DNA from: Lachnospiraceae bacterium
Lineage (GTDB): Bacteria > Bacillota > Clostridia > Lachnospirales > Lachnospiraceae
NCBI GenBank assembly: GCA_014804485.1
Contig: JAAUZT010000013.1
Location: 57,661 to 121,660 of the forward strand
Direction: 5' to 3'
Length of the DNA: 64,000 bases
In this document: one piece after another, positions 24,394-33,021 of the stretch
How positions within the stretch are numbered: the first letter of the stretch is position 1
Layout: each line of letters opens with the position of its first letter
Translations under genes and position numbers: made by a program
Notes under the pieces: generated by a model
Seen by the model: the letters and a program-made list of their open reading frames with translations, nothing else
The model's database searches: none
What the model was told of the DNA's origin: nothing

Positions 24394-25059
24394 CTATAAG
24401 TACTGTAAAACATTAAGTGGACTTTCAACATTTATAAAATTTTTCTTTCGTCCGGTTGGTTGCAAAGTCCCTTCTTTTAAATACCAGACAGCTTGAATTG
24501 CCTTCATTCCTAATTTCTGAGCAGTTTCCAATTCACAACTTCCGCCATCTCCAACATATATACACTCTTCTGCTTTTACAGAAAGAGCTTTCATACATCT
24601 GTGAAAAATCTCCTCATCAGGTTTACAAACACCTTGTTCAGAAGATAAAAATATAGCATCGAAATATGGAAACAATAAACTTTCACGGATTACAATTTCT
24701 TCTTCGTAAAAAGTATTGCTGATCAGTCCAATCAATATTTTCTTATTCTTTAATTCTGTAAGCATTGGAATAATCTCAGAATGTAGATGTCTAAAAGCTT
24801 CTTTCTTCGAATCGATCCACTTTTGCTTGACATGCTCAATAAGATTTTCAGAATAGCAACGATAATTTTGAAGAATATTTTCCATAACATCTTCAAATTT
24901 CATCTTGCCAACAGAACGATCATATTTTGTTGGCTGCCACATTGAAAGAAATTCTTCTACGGGAATCCCTACATCTTTTGCAATCTCGCTGCCAAAATAT
25001 ATGGGACTTTCATATAAAGTAATTAATGTCTCAAACATATCGAAGATCACAGCACGCAT
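24394..25059 (-). CDS. HAD-superfamily hydrolase, subfamily IA
   Basis: Likely a phosphatase acting on a small phosphorylated substrate. The 221 residues start MRAVIFDMFETL: the nucleophile Asp7 is present, but the second Asp of DxDxT is Phe9, as in the DxY/DxF dehalogenase-like branch. Motif II is LIGLISNT, motif III lies around VCKPDEEIF, and motif IV is CIYVGDGGSCE. The cap is the helical C1 type between residues 15 and 90. An AGGAGA ribosome site precedes the ATG. It starts 11 bases after the response regulator stop, so belongs to the degS-degU-like transcript. Substrate unknown. Confidence 0.85.
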   Translation of the reverse strand: MRAVIFDMFETLITLYESPIYFGSEIAKDVGIPVEEFLSMWQPTKYDRSVGKMKFEDVMENILQNYRCYSENLIEHVKQKWIDSKKEAFRHLHSEIIPMLTELKNKKILIGLISNTFYEEEIVIRESLLFPYFDAIFLSSEQGVCKPDEEIFHRCMKALSVKAEECIYVGDGGSCELETAQKLGMKAIQAVWYLKEGTLQPTGRKKNFINVESPLNVLQYL

Positions 25060-25070
25060 AATAATTTCTC

Positions 25071-25715
25071 CTAAAAAAGTTTAATAATATTATTTTTAAT
25101 TGCAAAGACCGCCGCCTGTGTACGATCAGAAACATCTATCTTCTTAAAGATATTAGAAATATGATTTTTAACCGTCCTCTCACTAATATTTAAATTAGTC
25201 GCAATCTCTTTGTTAAACATTCCATTGGCAACCTGAATCAATACTTCTAATTCTCTTCCAGTTAAGGAATCAATTTTATCTTTATCAATATCTCTATTTG
25301 CAAGCCGGTTATTCAATGCCGGAATTAAACTTGCCTGAATATAATTTTCACCGGCCATCACTGCACTGATCGCCCGCTTTAATTCTGCCGACTCAGAATC
25401 CTTCAATATATATCCATCCACTCCAATATCAACTGCTCTTAATAAATATTCCAATTCATTATGGACAGTTAAAATCAAAACTTTAATTTCATATTTTCTC
25501 TTTTTTATTTCCTCCAGTACTTCCAATCCATTTTTTTCAGGCATATTAATATCAAGAAGCAAAACATCAGGTAGTATGTCCTGTAATTTAGCAAGGCATT
25601 CTTCACCATTAGATGCCTCGGAAATTATCTCCATATTTCCGTCAAATTCCAACAGCTGTTTTAGACCTTCTCTTATTAAATTGTGATCGTCAGTAATCAT
25701 AATTTTTGTTTTCAT
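25071..25715 (-). CDS. Response regulator, NarL/LuxR type, DegU-like
   Basis: A 214-residue transcription regulator. The receiver domain has the acidic pair ITDDHN, phospho-acceptor Asp55 (LLLDINMPEKNG), the conserved Thr (LILTVH) and Lys (GYILKD). The C-terminal GerE-type HTH is SLTGRELEVLIQVANG...NKEIATNLNISERTVKNHI. The start at 25715 follows GGAG at six bases. The gene for its likely partner kinase is directly upstream, 70 bases away, and a HAD hydrolase gene follows. The target genes cannot be told from the window. Confidence 0.9.
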   Translation of the reverse strand: MKTKIMITDDHNLIREGLKQLLEFDGNMEIISEASNGEECLAKLQDILPDVLLLDINMPEKNGLEVLEEIKKRKYEIKVLILTVHNELEYLLRAVDIGVDGYILKDSESAELKRAISAVMAGENYIQASLIPALNNRLANRDIDKDKIDSLTGRELEVLIQVANGMFNKEIATNLNISERTVKNHISNIFKKIDVSDRTQAAVFAIKNNIIKLF

Positions 25716-25785
25716 AATTTTCTCCATTTCTGTGCTGCTATCTGCGCATAATGAATTTGTGGCAAACGGTGTGCCGACACAAACA

Positions 25786-26778
25786 TTACACTACACAATC
25801 ATTTACTTTCGGAATTTCTATTTCTATAGAAGTACCGTCCTGTGTATCAATATTAATCTTTCCGCCTAGAAAATATACTCTTTCTTTTATTACAGATAAT
25901 CCAAAATGTTTTTCTTTCTTCGCAGCCTCATTTATATCAAATCCGGTTCCATTATCCTGAACAACAATTTTGTAAAACCGATCACACTCTTTCAATCTCA
26001 CGATGATTTCGTTTCCGCCGGAATGTTTCAATGAATTCTGAACACATTCCTGAATAATACGATAGATGGAAAGAAAAATAATTTGTGTAGCGGAGGTAGA
26101 TTGTGACATATTAATATCATCTATATCCTCCACGATATGAAACTGCTTTTCCTGGTTTAAAAGAAGAAGCATTTTTTCTATTGTTTCTTTCATCCCAAGA
26201 TCATCAATAGACATTGGGCGCAAATCAAATATACTGTTTCGAATTTCTTCAATAACTTTACGAATTCCTTTTCCCACTGTAGCAAGTTCCAACTTAGCCT
26301 TTACAGGGTCCTTATCTATATAAAGAGAACTCAATTCAACCTTATGGACAAGATGAGTCAAATTCTGTAACGAAGTATCATGCAAATCTCTTGCGATTCT
26401 TTGACGTTCTTTCTCTTGGGCGTCTAAAATAGAAAGTTGTTTCACGTGAAGCATAAAAGATTTTTCAGCCAGAACTTTTTCTAATTGTTCAATCCTATTA
26501 TTTTCCAAATGAATCTGCTTTTCTATTTCATCACATTCCGAAACAAGTTTTTCACGCTTCTGTTTGTTTTGTTCTATAACATCCGCATATACATTCTCGA
26601 CTTTTCTCGCCAGAAATACTTTCAGGTCACTTTCTTCTTTATTTAAAAGACCATTCAAATAAGTATCTATCGAATCAATTTCGATTTTCTTTTCATTCAG
26701 TTCAGACAAGTGTGATGTCTGTTCCATTTTCAAATCATCATATATTTCTTGAATAATTTCATAATCTGCATGATTCAT
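25786..26778 (-). CDS. Cytoplasmic sensor histidine kinase, DegS-like
   Basis: The 330 residues have no membrane segment. The N-terminal half (about 1-115) is a long coiled coil rich in Glu and Lys, like the DegS sensor domain. The HisKA_3 dimerisation helix has the phospho-acceptor His133 in RIARDLHDTSLQNL. The ATPase domain has the N-box region (IIQECVQNSLKHSG), DNGTGFD and FGLSVIKERV. The start at 26778 lies eight bases after GGAG; the upstream ATG contains that site. It pairs with the following response regulator gene. A parS-like site lies inside the gene at 26438. The signal is unknown. Confidence 0.87.
   Translation of the reverse strand: MNHADYEIIQEIYDDLKMEQTSHLSELNEKKIEIDSIDTYLNGLLNKEESDLKVFLARKVENVYADVIEQNKQKREKLVSECDEIEKQIHLENNRIEQLEKVLAEKSFMLHVKQLSILDAQEKERQRIARDLHDTSLQNLTHLVHKVELSSLYIDKDPVKAKLELATVGKGIRKVIEEIRNSIFDLRPMSIDDLGMKETIEKMLLLLNQEKQFHIVEDIDDINMSQSTSATQIIFLSIYRIIQECVQNSLKHSGGNEIIVRLKECDRFYKIVVQDNGTGFDINEAAKKEKHFGLSVIKERVYFLGGKINIDTQDGTSIEIEIPKVNDCVV
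26438..26453. promoter_or_regulatory. parS-like site 3, inside the kinase gene
   Basis: TGTTTCACGTGAAGCA matches 15 of 16 parS positions. It lies in coding sequence about 2.1 kb from the two intergenic sites, as is common for scattered origin-proximal parS. Confidence 0.8.
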
Positions 26779-26943
26779 ATATATTCTCCGCATAACATAA
26801 AATATTGTTATCGTTCTGATTGCGCTATACTTTTTACCTTTAATATTTTAATCATATACTAAATTGAGAAATTATAAAAGATTTTTATTATTATTCATTT
26901 GTAGGATTTGAACTATATGAAAATATAAAGTATAATAAATATG

Positions 26944-27555
26944 CTCCCTTTTCGGAATTGTGTATCTATAGAAAACATATTATAATTACTCTGACAAATT
27001 GATAGCGGTGAGGAAAAAGTATGGAATATACTTTTAGAAAATGTAATGAGACAGATTTTAATTTTATATATGAGTTAAAAGAGAAGTGCTTTAAATGGTA
27101 TATAGAAAAAATATATGGTTGGAATGAACAAATGCAGATTGAATTAACACAAAAAGAAATAGATGAACACCTTGCTGATATGAACATCATTCAGTACAAA
27201 GGTGGAGATATTGGTCTATTTACTTTCTATTACGATGATATTGGTGATGCGTGTGTTGGCATGTTTGCGATATTGCCTGAGTATCAAGGAAAAGGAATAG
27301 GAACACAAATTCTTATAAATACTCTGGAAGAGAATAAAAATGTAAGAATTTATTTAAAAACATATAAAGAAAATCCTGCGAGACATCTTTATCAAAGAGT
27401 AGGATTTAAGAAATATGATGAGACAAAAACCCATTGGTTAATGGAGCGATAACCTCTGTTTTTTGGGCGGTTACCCAAAGTGTTAAAAATAAAGAAAAAG
27501 ATAAGTATTCAGTGGATTTTGAAAAAATAATGAAAACACTTTTCCGAAAAGGGAG
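26944..27555. repeat. Inverted-repeat-bounded cassette carrying an acetyltransferase gene
   Basis: A 20-base inverted repeat (18 matches) lies at 26944-26963 and 27536-27555; its outer 14 bases, CTCCCTTTTCGGAA, are identical. The enclosed 612 bases contain a single complete gene. TAAATAT occurs at both edges (26936-26942, one base from the left arm, and 27556-27562), which might be a target duplication but is weak in AT-rich DNA. No transposase is present, so if mobile it would be a non-autonomous element. Confidence 0.5.
27021..27452 (+). CDS. GNAT-family N-acetyltransferase
   Basis: A 143-residue acetyl-CoA-dependent acetyltransferase. The acetyl-CoA-binding motif A is clear in MFAILPEYQGKGIGTQIL (QGKGIG), followed by motif B in the ARHLYQRVGFKKYDE segment. 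A GGTGAGG-type ribosome site lies about 10 bases before the ATG. It is AT-rich, points opposite to the kinase operon and is enclosed by inverted repeats at 26944 and 27536, which suggests acquisition as a unit. The substrate (small amine, antibiotic or protein) cannot be told. Confidence 0.88.
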   Translation: MEYTFRKCNETDFNFIYELKEKCFKWYIEKIYGWNEQMQIELTQKEIDEHLADMNIIQYKGGDIGLFTFYYDDIGDACVGMFAILPEYQGKGIGTQILINTLEENKNVRIYLKTYKENPARHLYQRVGFKKYDETKTHWLMER

Positions 27556-27637
27556 TAAATATATTAGACAATCGGTATAATTCACATATTATTGATAGGA
27601 GTTTCTAACAATCAATCTGATAAATATAGGTGAATCA

Positions 27638-27703
27638 ATGCAGATGCCTATTCAACAGCGTATGAAAAGATTGAAATTACTTTGGAGGATAATTCATGAA
27701 TAA
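27638..27703 (+). CDS. Possible leader peptide of 21 residues
   Basis: A short frame with ATG at 27638, AGGTGA four bases upstream, and TAA at 27701-27703, overlapping the next gene's start (27696) by 8 bases. The peptide is strongly basic (MQMPIQQRMKRLKLLWR...). Its arrangement suggests translational coupling to the alpha/beta hydrolase. It may also be a chance frame; no family is recognised. Confidence 0.3.
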   Translation: MQMPIQQRMKRLKLLWRIIHE

Positions 27704-28646
27704 AAAACTGACCACGGCACTATTATTATCAACCTTCTCTGTCACAACAATTCATGTCATTAATCGGGTCCATACTTCCTTATGCACTGTTAAAAACTTA
27801 TTGGCAAATTCTGAAAATCATTATTACGAATGGCGTTTCGGAAAAATCAGATATCAGAAAAAAGGCAGCGGAGCTCCTCTTCTTCTAGTTCATGATCTCA
27901 CAGTAGGAAGTTCTAATTATGAATACCACAGACTGATCAATAATCTCACCGAGGAACATGAAATATATTCCATAGACTTGCTGGGATACGGTCTGTCTGA
28001 CAAACCTGCCATAACATATACCAACAATCTGTACGAACAGTTAATCAACGATTTTATTAAAAATGTGATCAAAAGAAAAACCTCCGTTGTTGTAACCGGC
28101 GAGTCTGTTCCGTTTGTTATGATGGCATGCCATAACAATCCGGATATCGTAAATAAATTAATCTGCATTAATCCGCAGAATCTTTATCTGCAGAATCAGA
28201 TTCCATCCAAACAGACGAAACTGATGAAACTGTTTTTGGAAAGTCCGATCCTCGGTACATTTACATATCATGTACTTACCAATAGACACAGTATGGAGAA
28301 AATATTCAGAACAGAGTATTTCTGTCATTCAGATGAAATCAAAGAAAAATATATTTACAACTATCTGGAAGCAGCATATACCGGTAATTACTATTCCAAG
28401 TATGCCTTCGCAAGTTATGTCGGAAAATATATGAATATGAATATTCTTCATGAACTGAAGGAAATTAATAACAGTATCTTAATGATCGGCGGTGAAAAAG
28501 AAAAGGATATTAAAACTACTATTGAAAACTATAAATATTATAATGCGGCAATCGAAGATGTATATATTCCAGACACGAAACATCTTCCACAGCTAGAAGC
28601 TCCTGATGAGGTATTGGAACAGATTAAAATATTTTTACTTTTGTAA
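27696..28646 (+). CDS. Alpha/beta-fold hydrolase
   Basis: A 316-residue protein with a hydrophobic N-terminus (TTALLLSTFSVTTIHVI) that could anchor it to the membrane. The fold begins at FGKIRYQKKGSGAPLLLVHD, with SIDLLGYGLSDKP typical of the family. The nucleophile elbow reads TGESVPF (Ser present, but Pro in place of the final Gly of GxSxG). The C-terminal His is probably in DTKHLPQLEAP. A TTGGAGG ribosome site precedes the ATG. The substrate is unknown. It ends before a bidirectional terminator shared with the radical SAM gene. Confidence 0.83.
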   Translation: MNKKLTTALLLSTFSVTTIHVINRVHTSLCTVKNLLANSENHYYEWRFGKIRYQKKGSGAPLLLVHDLTVGSSNYEYHRLINNLTEEHEIYSIDLLGYGLSDKPAITYTNNLYEQLINDFIKNVIKRKTSVVVTGESVPFVMMACHNNPDIVNKLICINPQNLYLQNQIPSKQTKLMKLFLESPILGTFTYHVLTNRHSMEKIFRTEYFCHSDEIKEKYIYNYLEAAYTGNYYSKYAFASYVGKYMNMNILHELKEINNSILMIGGEKEKDIKTTIENYKYYNAAIEDVYIPDTKHLPQLEAPDEVLEQIKIFLLL

Positions 28647-28758
28647 TACATAATTTATATACTACATACTTAATATATTTTTACCATTTAAATTATACTT
28701 ACTCTCATGATGAACTTTGTAATATATCCAATCATTACTTTTTACATACAAACAAAAA

Positions 28759-28802
28759 GCCTGAATAGATAAAAAATTTTCAAAGATTCTATCTGTTCAG
28801 GC
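28759..28802. terminator. Bidirectional terminator
   Basis: GCCTGAATAGATA and TATCTGTTCAGGC form a 13-base stem (one mismatch) around an AT-rich loop, with A-rich and T-rich flanks. It separates the convergent hydrolase and radical SAM genes. Confidence 0.75.
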
Positions 28803-28820
28803 GTTATTATTGATAAATAT

Positions 28821-30584
28821 CTAAAAAAAATTGTCATTTACTTTTATAACATTACAATTATTTGTCAACGGATCTCTTCTGTCATAACAGAAAATCATAA
28901 AGGAAGGCTTCACAAAAATATTCTCAAATACTTCGACGTGCAATGCCTTCGTCAATTCTCTATAATTACATCCGGACAATTCCGGAAACATCAAATGGGC
29001 CTGCGACTCTTTATGTAATATATCATGAATATCGTTCTTCCACCTATCCAAAGAAGGAGCAAAAGAAGGACGATTTTTCATGTGCTCACGCAAGTATAAA
29101 TCATATGTAAGATATTCTTGTAAAATTGAAATTCTTTTCTCTACGGAATCATTCTCATATTCATATTTTTCAGAAAAAATATTTTCTTTCGAAAAACAAT
29201 TTCTCAGCTGTATATTCTGACTAATCAGAGCAGTTCCGAACTCCATCAGAATTTCATATTTTCTGGTGCGTGATGACTGAATACCAAACAGATCATGTTC
29301 TTCATACCATGCTGCAAGAACATCATATAAATCATATGGCGTATTAAAATAAGAACATAAATATAGCAGCGTATTTCTAAACTGTCCGCTGTTATAATAG
29401 ATTTCCAATACTTCCTCAATCAGCTTCAAATGACAAACATCCTCATAGGAAAGCCATTTCGTTGAGAGAACTTCATAAGGCGGAAGTGATGTGTACACAA
29501 GTCCATACTCCGCAACATGAAGCTCCATGGCAGAACCTTTTAACACCTTAAGAAATCCTAATTGTAACTGTTCCGGAAAGAGTGCATATACATCATTAAA
29601 TGATTTCTTAAAAATCTTCAAATCTTCATAAGGCAGTCCGGCAATCAGATCCAGATGTACGTGGATATTATTCCAAGAAGAAATTCTTCGAACAACATCG
29701 ACAACTTTATCAAAATCCATCTTACGGTTAATTTCAGAAATCGTCTGAGGGTTAGTAGACTGTACACCAATCTCAAATTGGACCGCGCCGGGACGCAGTT
29801 TTGCAAGTAATGTAAAATAGTCTTCATCCAGAAGATCGGCCGAAATCTCAAAATGAAAATTAGTAATTCCATTATCATGCTCTAATATATATTGCAGGAT
29901 CGGAAGCGCATGATCTTTCTTACAATTAAAAGTACGATCCACAAACTTTACTTGTACAACATTTTGTTGTAAAAAGAAATCAACATCACGACACACATAT
30001 TCCACAGAACGAAAGTCCATCGTCTTATCAATAGACGAAAGACAATAGCTACAAGAAAAAGGACATCCACGGCTGCTTTCATAATAAACAATGCGATGTT
30101 CAAAATCCTCTATATTCTGATACCAAAAGGGAATCTCATCTAATAAAATCCGAGAAGAATTATTTCCATCAAGAACAATAGGAAGAGATTCCGAAACACC
30201 ATTGACATAGGCAGACACAAGACGATTAAAAGTACCTTCTCCGTAACCGGACATGACTCCTCTGAGTTCCCACTCCTTAATCACATCAGACGCATCGTAA
30301 GAAACCTCCGGGCCGCCTGCCCAGATTTCTACATTCGGCATGATTTTATGCAAATCGAAAATGATCTCACCAACCATATTCCGATTCCAGATATAACATG
30401 AAAAAGCGACCACATCAGGACGCTTCTTATAAATTTCACTCAAAATATAAGAAGTCTGCTGATTGATCGTAAATTCCATCACATCTACATGTGACTCATA
30501 TTCACCCGCACAGGATTTTAAAGAGAAAACGGCAGGATTGGAATGTATGTATTTCGCATTAATGGCTACAAGTAAAATATTCAT
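28821..30584 (-). CDS. B12-binding-domain radical SAM protein
   Basis: The 587 residues start with a Rossmann-like cobalamin-binding domain (MNILLVAINAKYIHSNPAV; FSCYIWNRN; WAGGPEVSYDA). The radical SAM core follows with the iron-sulfur motif GCPFSCSYC, then a TIM-barrel segment (FHFEISADLL, FEIGVQSTNP, LDLIAGLPYEDL). The C-terminal third is helical, probably a DUF4080-type domain. Family members are methyltransferases or related enzymes of unknown substrate. The start is uncertain: an AGGAGG lies only one base from an ATG at 30596 and 13 bases from the chosen one. It lies downstream of rsmG. Confidence 0.88.
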   Translation of the reverse strand: MNILLVAINAKYIHSNPAVFSLKSCAGEYESHVDVMEFTINQQTSYILSEIYKKRPDVVAFSCYIWNRNMVGEIIFDLHKIMPNVEIWAGGPEVSYDASDVIKEWELRGVMSGYGEGTFNRLVSAYVNGVSESLPIVLDGNNSSRILLDEIPFWYQNIEDFEHRIVYYESSRGCPFSCSYCLSSIDKTMDFRSVEYVCRDVDFFLQQNVVQVKFVDRTFNCKKDHALPILQYILEHDNGITNFHFEISADLLDEDYFTLLAKLRPGAVQFEIGVQSTNPQTISEINRKMDFDKVVDVVRRISSWNNIHVHLDLIAGLPYEDLKIFKKSFNDVYALFPEQLQLGFLKVLKGSAMELHVAEYGLVYTSLPPYEVLSTKWLSYEDVCHLKLIEEVLEIYYNSGQFRNTLLYLCSYFNTPYDLYDVLAAWYEEHDLFGIQSSRTRKYEILMEFGTALISQNIQLRNCFSKENIFSEKYEYENDSVEKRISILQEYLTYDLYLREHMKNRPSFAPSLDRWKNDIHDILHKESQAHLMFPELSGCNYRELTKALHVEVFENIFVKPSFMIFCYDRRDPLTNNCNVIKVNDNFF

Positions 30585-30634
30585 TATTGTGACCATACCT
30601 CCTTCTTATCCTCTCACATTTAACCACATCCCGC

Positions 30635-30661
30635 GGAGAATGCATGCTCTTTGCATTCTCC
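30635..30661. repeat. Short perfect hairpin between rsmG and the radical SAM gene
   Basis: GGAGAATGCA (30635-30644) and TGCATTCTCC (30652-30661) form a 10-base perfect stem with a 7-base loop. No T-run follows on the minus strand, so it is not a typical terminator; it may process or stabilise the transcript after rsmG. Confidence 0.6.
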
Positions 30662-30677
30662 CAGACATGACTTAGTT

Positions 30678-31511
30678 TTACTTAGGCGGCGTTTTTTGTC
30701 GCCTTAGTATAACTTCATGTCTTGTTAAGGGTTTCTTATTTGCCATTCCCGCTTTTCTAGGATACTTCAATGGCGTATCAGTGCACTTTGTTACTACAAA
30801 AAGATTGCGGTATAATTCTGAATTAGGAAGCATAAAAGAAACCTGATCCTCAACTTTTCCGCCCAGTATCTCTATCGCATATTCTGCATCTTTTATCTCG
30901 TCAATAATCTTTTCCGATTTATAAGAGATAAATTTACCGCCAATCTTCACATAAGGAAGACAGTATTCCGAGAGTGTAGAGAGATTTGCCACGGCTCTGG
31001 ACACGCACAGATCATACTTTTCTCTCAACAGATCCGGTTTTGCATAATCTTCCGCCCTGCCATGAATTGTCTCTATCCCATCAAGTCCTAATACAGCTAT
31101 TACTTCATTCAGAAAATCAATTCTTTTATTCAGAGAATCGATAAGAGTAACTTTGATATTCGGAAAGGCTATTTTTAACGGTATTCCGGGAAAACCCGCA
31201 CCTGTTCCGATATCGATCAGAGAAATGTTCGTAGAAATATCATTTTGTTCACCGCTCAAGTCACAAGCTTTCACCAGTGATAAGCTGTCTATAAAATGTT
31301 TCTTAAGAACTTCATCAAATTCCGTGATTGCAGTCAAATTCATAACCTGATTCCATTTTACTAACAATTCATAATATTGCATAAACTGACGTAGCTGATT
31401 TTCAGTCAATGAAATATTCAGTTCATCTAAATCTTTCTGAAAAGAATTTAATTTATAATTACCTAATTCTATATTCTTTATTATTTCAAAATTTTTCACA
31501 TTAATAACCAT
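30678..31511 (-). CDS. rsmG: 16S rRNA (guanine-527-N7)-methyltransferase
   Basis: Methylates G527 of 16S rRNA; loss gives low-level streptomycin resistance in several bacteria. The 277 residues include NLTAITEFDEVLKKHFIDSL, the SAM-binding LIDIGTGAGFPGIPLKIAFP, VTLIDSLNKRIDFLNEV and SRAVANLSTLSEYC. An N-terminal extension of about 25 residues precedes the usual start of homology, so the true start may be the GTG at 31499. It follows mnmG in the usual order, but an opposite-strand gene now separates them. Confidence 0.95.
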   Translation of the reverse strand: MVINVKNFEIIKNIELGNYKLNSFQKDLDELNISLTENQLRQFMQYYELLVKWNQVMNLTAITEFDEVLKKHFIDSLSLVKACDLSGEQNDISTNISLIDIGTGAGFPGIPLKIAFPNIKVTLIDSLNKRIDFLNEVIAVLGLDGIETIHGRAEDYAKPDLLREKYDLCVSRAVANLSTLSEYCLPYVKIGGKFISYKSEKIIDEIKDAEYAIEILGGKVEDQVSFMLPNSELYRNLFVVTKCTDTPLKYPRKAGMANKKPLTRHEVILRRQKTPPK

Positions 31512-31751
31512 GCCTTTCTTTCAATCTGCAACATTTACACCAACACTGAAAACGTTTAGACGCCAATTTCCGCAAAACAAGTTCAAACGTTCTAAAATCT
31601 CTGATTCTTCGTTCTATCCTCTATTGCACATAATATAATCAAAGGATATAATTAATAAAAAATTCTGTCAATAATAATAGTCTAAACAGCAGAATGAACT
31701 AATTAAAATTTTATATTATAGAGAACATAAACATGAATACATCTCTTTAAA

Positions 31752-33017
31752 ATGGTATTCCTGCAAAAGACAAATTCTAATTATAATAGGAAATCGGAGT
31801 TAAAAATATATATGGTCGGAAAAGATGATTGGCGTTTTCTAAATAACAAAGAAAATTTAAAAAGAAAATTAAAAAAAATAATGCTATTTATAAAAATAGT
31901 TATAATAATATTTTTAATAATACTTCCGTTTCTCCCTTTAGAAGAAAGAACAAAAATACCTGCCTATAAAAAACAGGCCACCAAAAATGCAATAGCATAT
32001 ATTGAAAATAAATATGGGTTTACACCTAAAATAAAACGTGCAAAATGCGAAGAAATTATAAAATATTCAATAGCTCCAAGACTTTGGTACCCTTTAACAG
32101 GTTATGTCTATATTGTAGCAAGTGATGGCGATCGATCATTTAATATTTACATATCAGGAAAAGAAGTAACAGAGATAGGATTTGACAATTATCAATATAA
32201 TGAGATAAAAAATGATGTTGAAGATATTCTAAATAATACTTTGAAAACACAATCAATATATTATATATTATCGTACGGAAAATTTATGGATCTTCGGTCA
32301 ACAGCATTATCATCCGGCATGGGATTAATAACAGAGTATTATGATAAAACAAATTTAAGCACGATAACTAAAAATTATGATTTTTATATCGTGTTAGAAT
32401 ATATAGACATATCATTTGATAATTTATATAATTTTAATTCAGACAACCCTCCTCAGAAATTCATATCTGAATTTGATAATTCAAATATATTATTATTATC
32501 ATATAGAAGTAGTGAAGCATATGAGACAGCAAAGAATTATGCTTATATACATAATATAGTATGTTCATCTGACGATTACATATTGGATGATTTCAGATTA
32601 TTAATAAAGGAATATGTAAAAATATCAGATAATAAAACCGAATATAATAAATTTATACTAAATCAGATAGATGACATCTATTATATTTTAGATGACGGAA
32701 CCTATGCTAATTTTACAAAAACAAATATAAATGACGCTACAGATTTTGGAGTGTTATATGTTACAGATGTAAAACAAATTTACAATGCATACTCATTGGA
32801 AACTGATGCAAAAAAAATTTTTTTATATATCCCAATCAATAAATTAAAAATATCATCAGATGAAATAAGCTGGGGCATACAATATAATTATGAAAATTCT
32901 GTAAAACATCGACTTATGTCCGATGATATTATAAACGAATCCTATTTATATACACAGTTATCTAATTCATTGTCAGAAGATAATATTATTATAACTATAT
33001 ATGAATATAATAGATAA
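31752..33017 (+). CDS. Unknown AT-rich membrane-anchored protein
   Basis: I do not recognise this protein. The 421 residues have one N-terminal membrane helix (IMLFIKIVIIIFLIILPFLPL, about residues 43-63) preceded by a Lys-rich segment. A long, polar Asn/Tyr/Ile/Asp-rich presumably external domain with a single Cys pair or so follows. ATG at 31812 (MVGKDDWRF) is an alternative start. The codons are strikingly AT-rich (AAT, ATA, TTA), unlike mnmG and rsmG on either side. It points against them and its stop lies 4 bases from the mnmG stop. The position inside a conserved gene pair and the base composition suggest foreign origin. The 240 bases before it hold no clear signal. Confidence 0.75.
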   Translation: MVFLQKTNSNYNRKSELKIYMVGKDDWRFLNNKENLKRKLKKIMLFIKIVIIIFLIILPFLPLEERTKIPAYKKQATKNAIAYIENKYGFTPKIKRAKCEEIIKYSIAPRLWYPLTGYVYIVASDGDRSFNIYISGKEVTEIGFDNYQYNEIKNDVEDILNNTLKTQSIYYILSYGKFMDLRSTALSSGMGLITEYYDKTNLSTITKNYDFYIVLEYIDISFDNLYNFNSDNPPQKFISEFDNSNILLLSYRSSEAYETAKNYAYIHNIVCSSDDYILDDFRLLIKEYVKISDNKTEYNKFILNQIDDIYYILDDGTYANFTKTNINDATDFGVLYVTDVKQIYNAYSLETDAKKIFLYIPINKLKISSDEISWGIQYNYENSVKHRLMSDDIINESYLYTQLSNSLSEDNIIITIYEYNR

Positions 33018-33021
33018 AAAT

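Noticed and set aside
30678..30720. GC-rich hairpin at the 3' end of rsmG as a terminator
   Set aside because: The GGCGAC/GCCGCC pair lies within the coding end and lacks a T-run in the direction of transcription.
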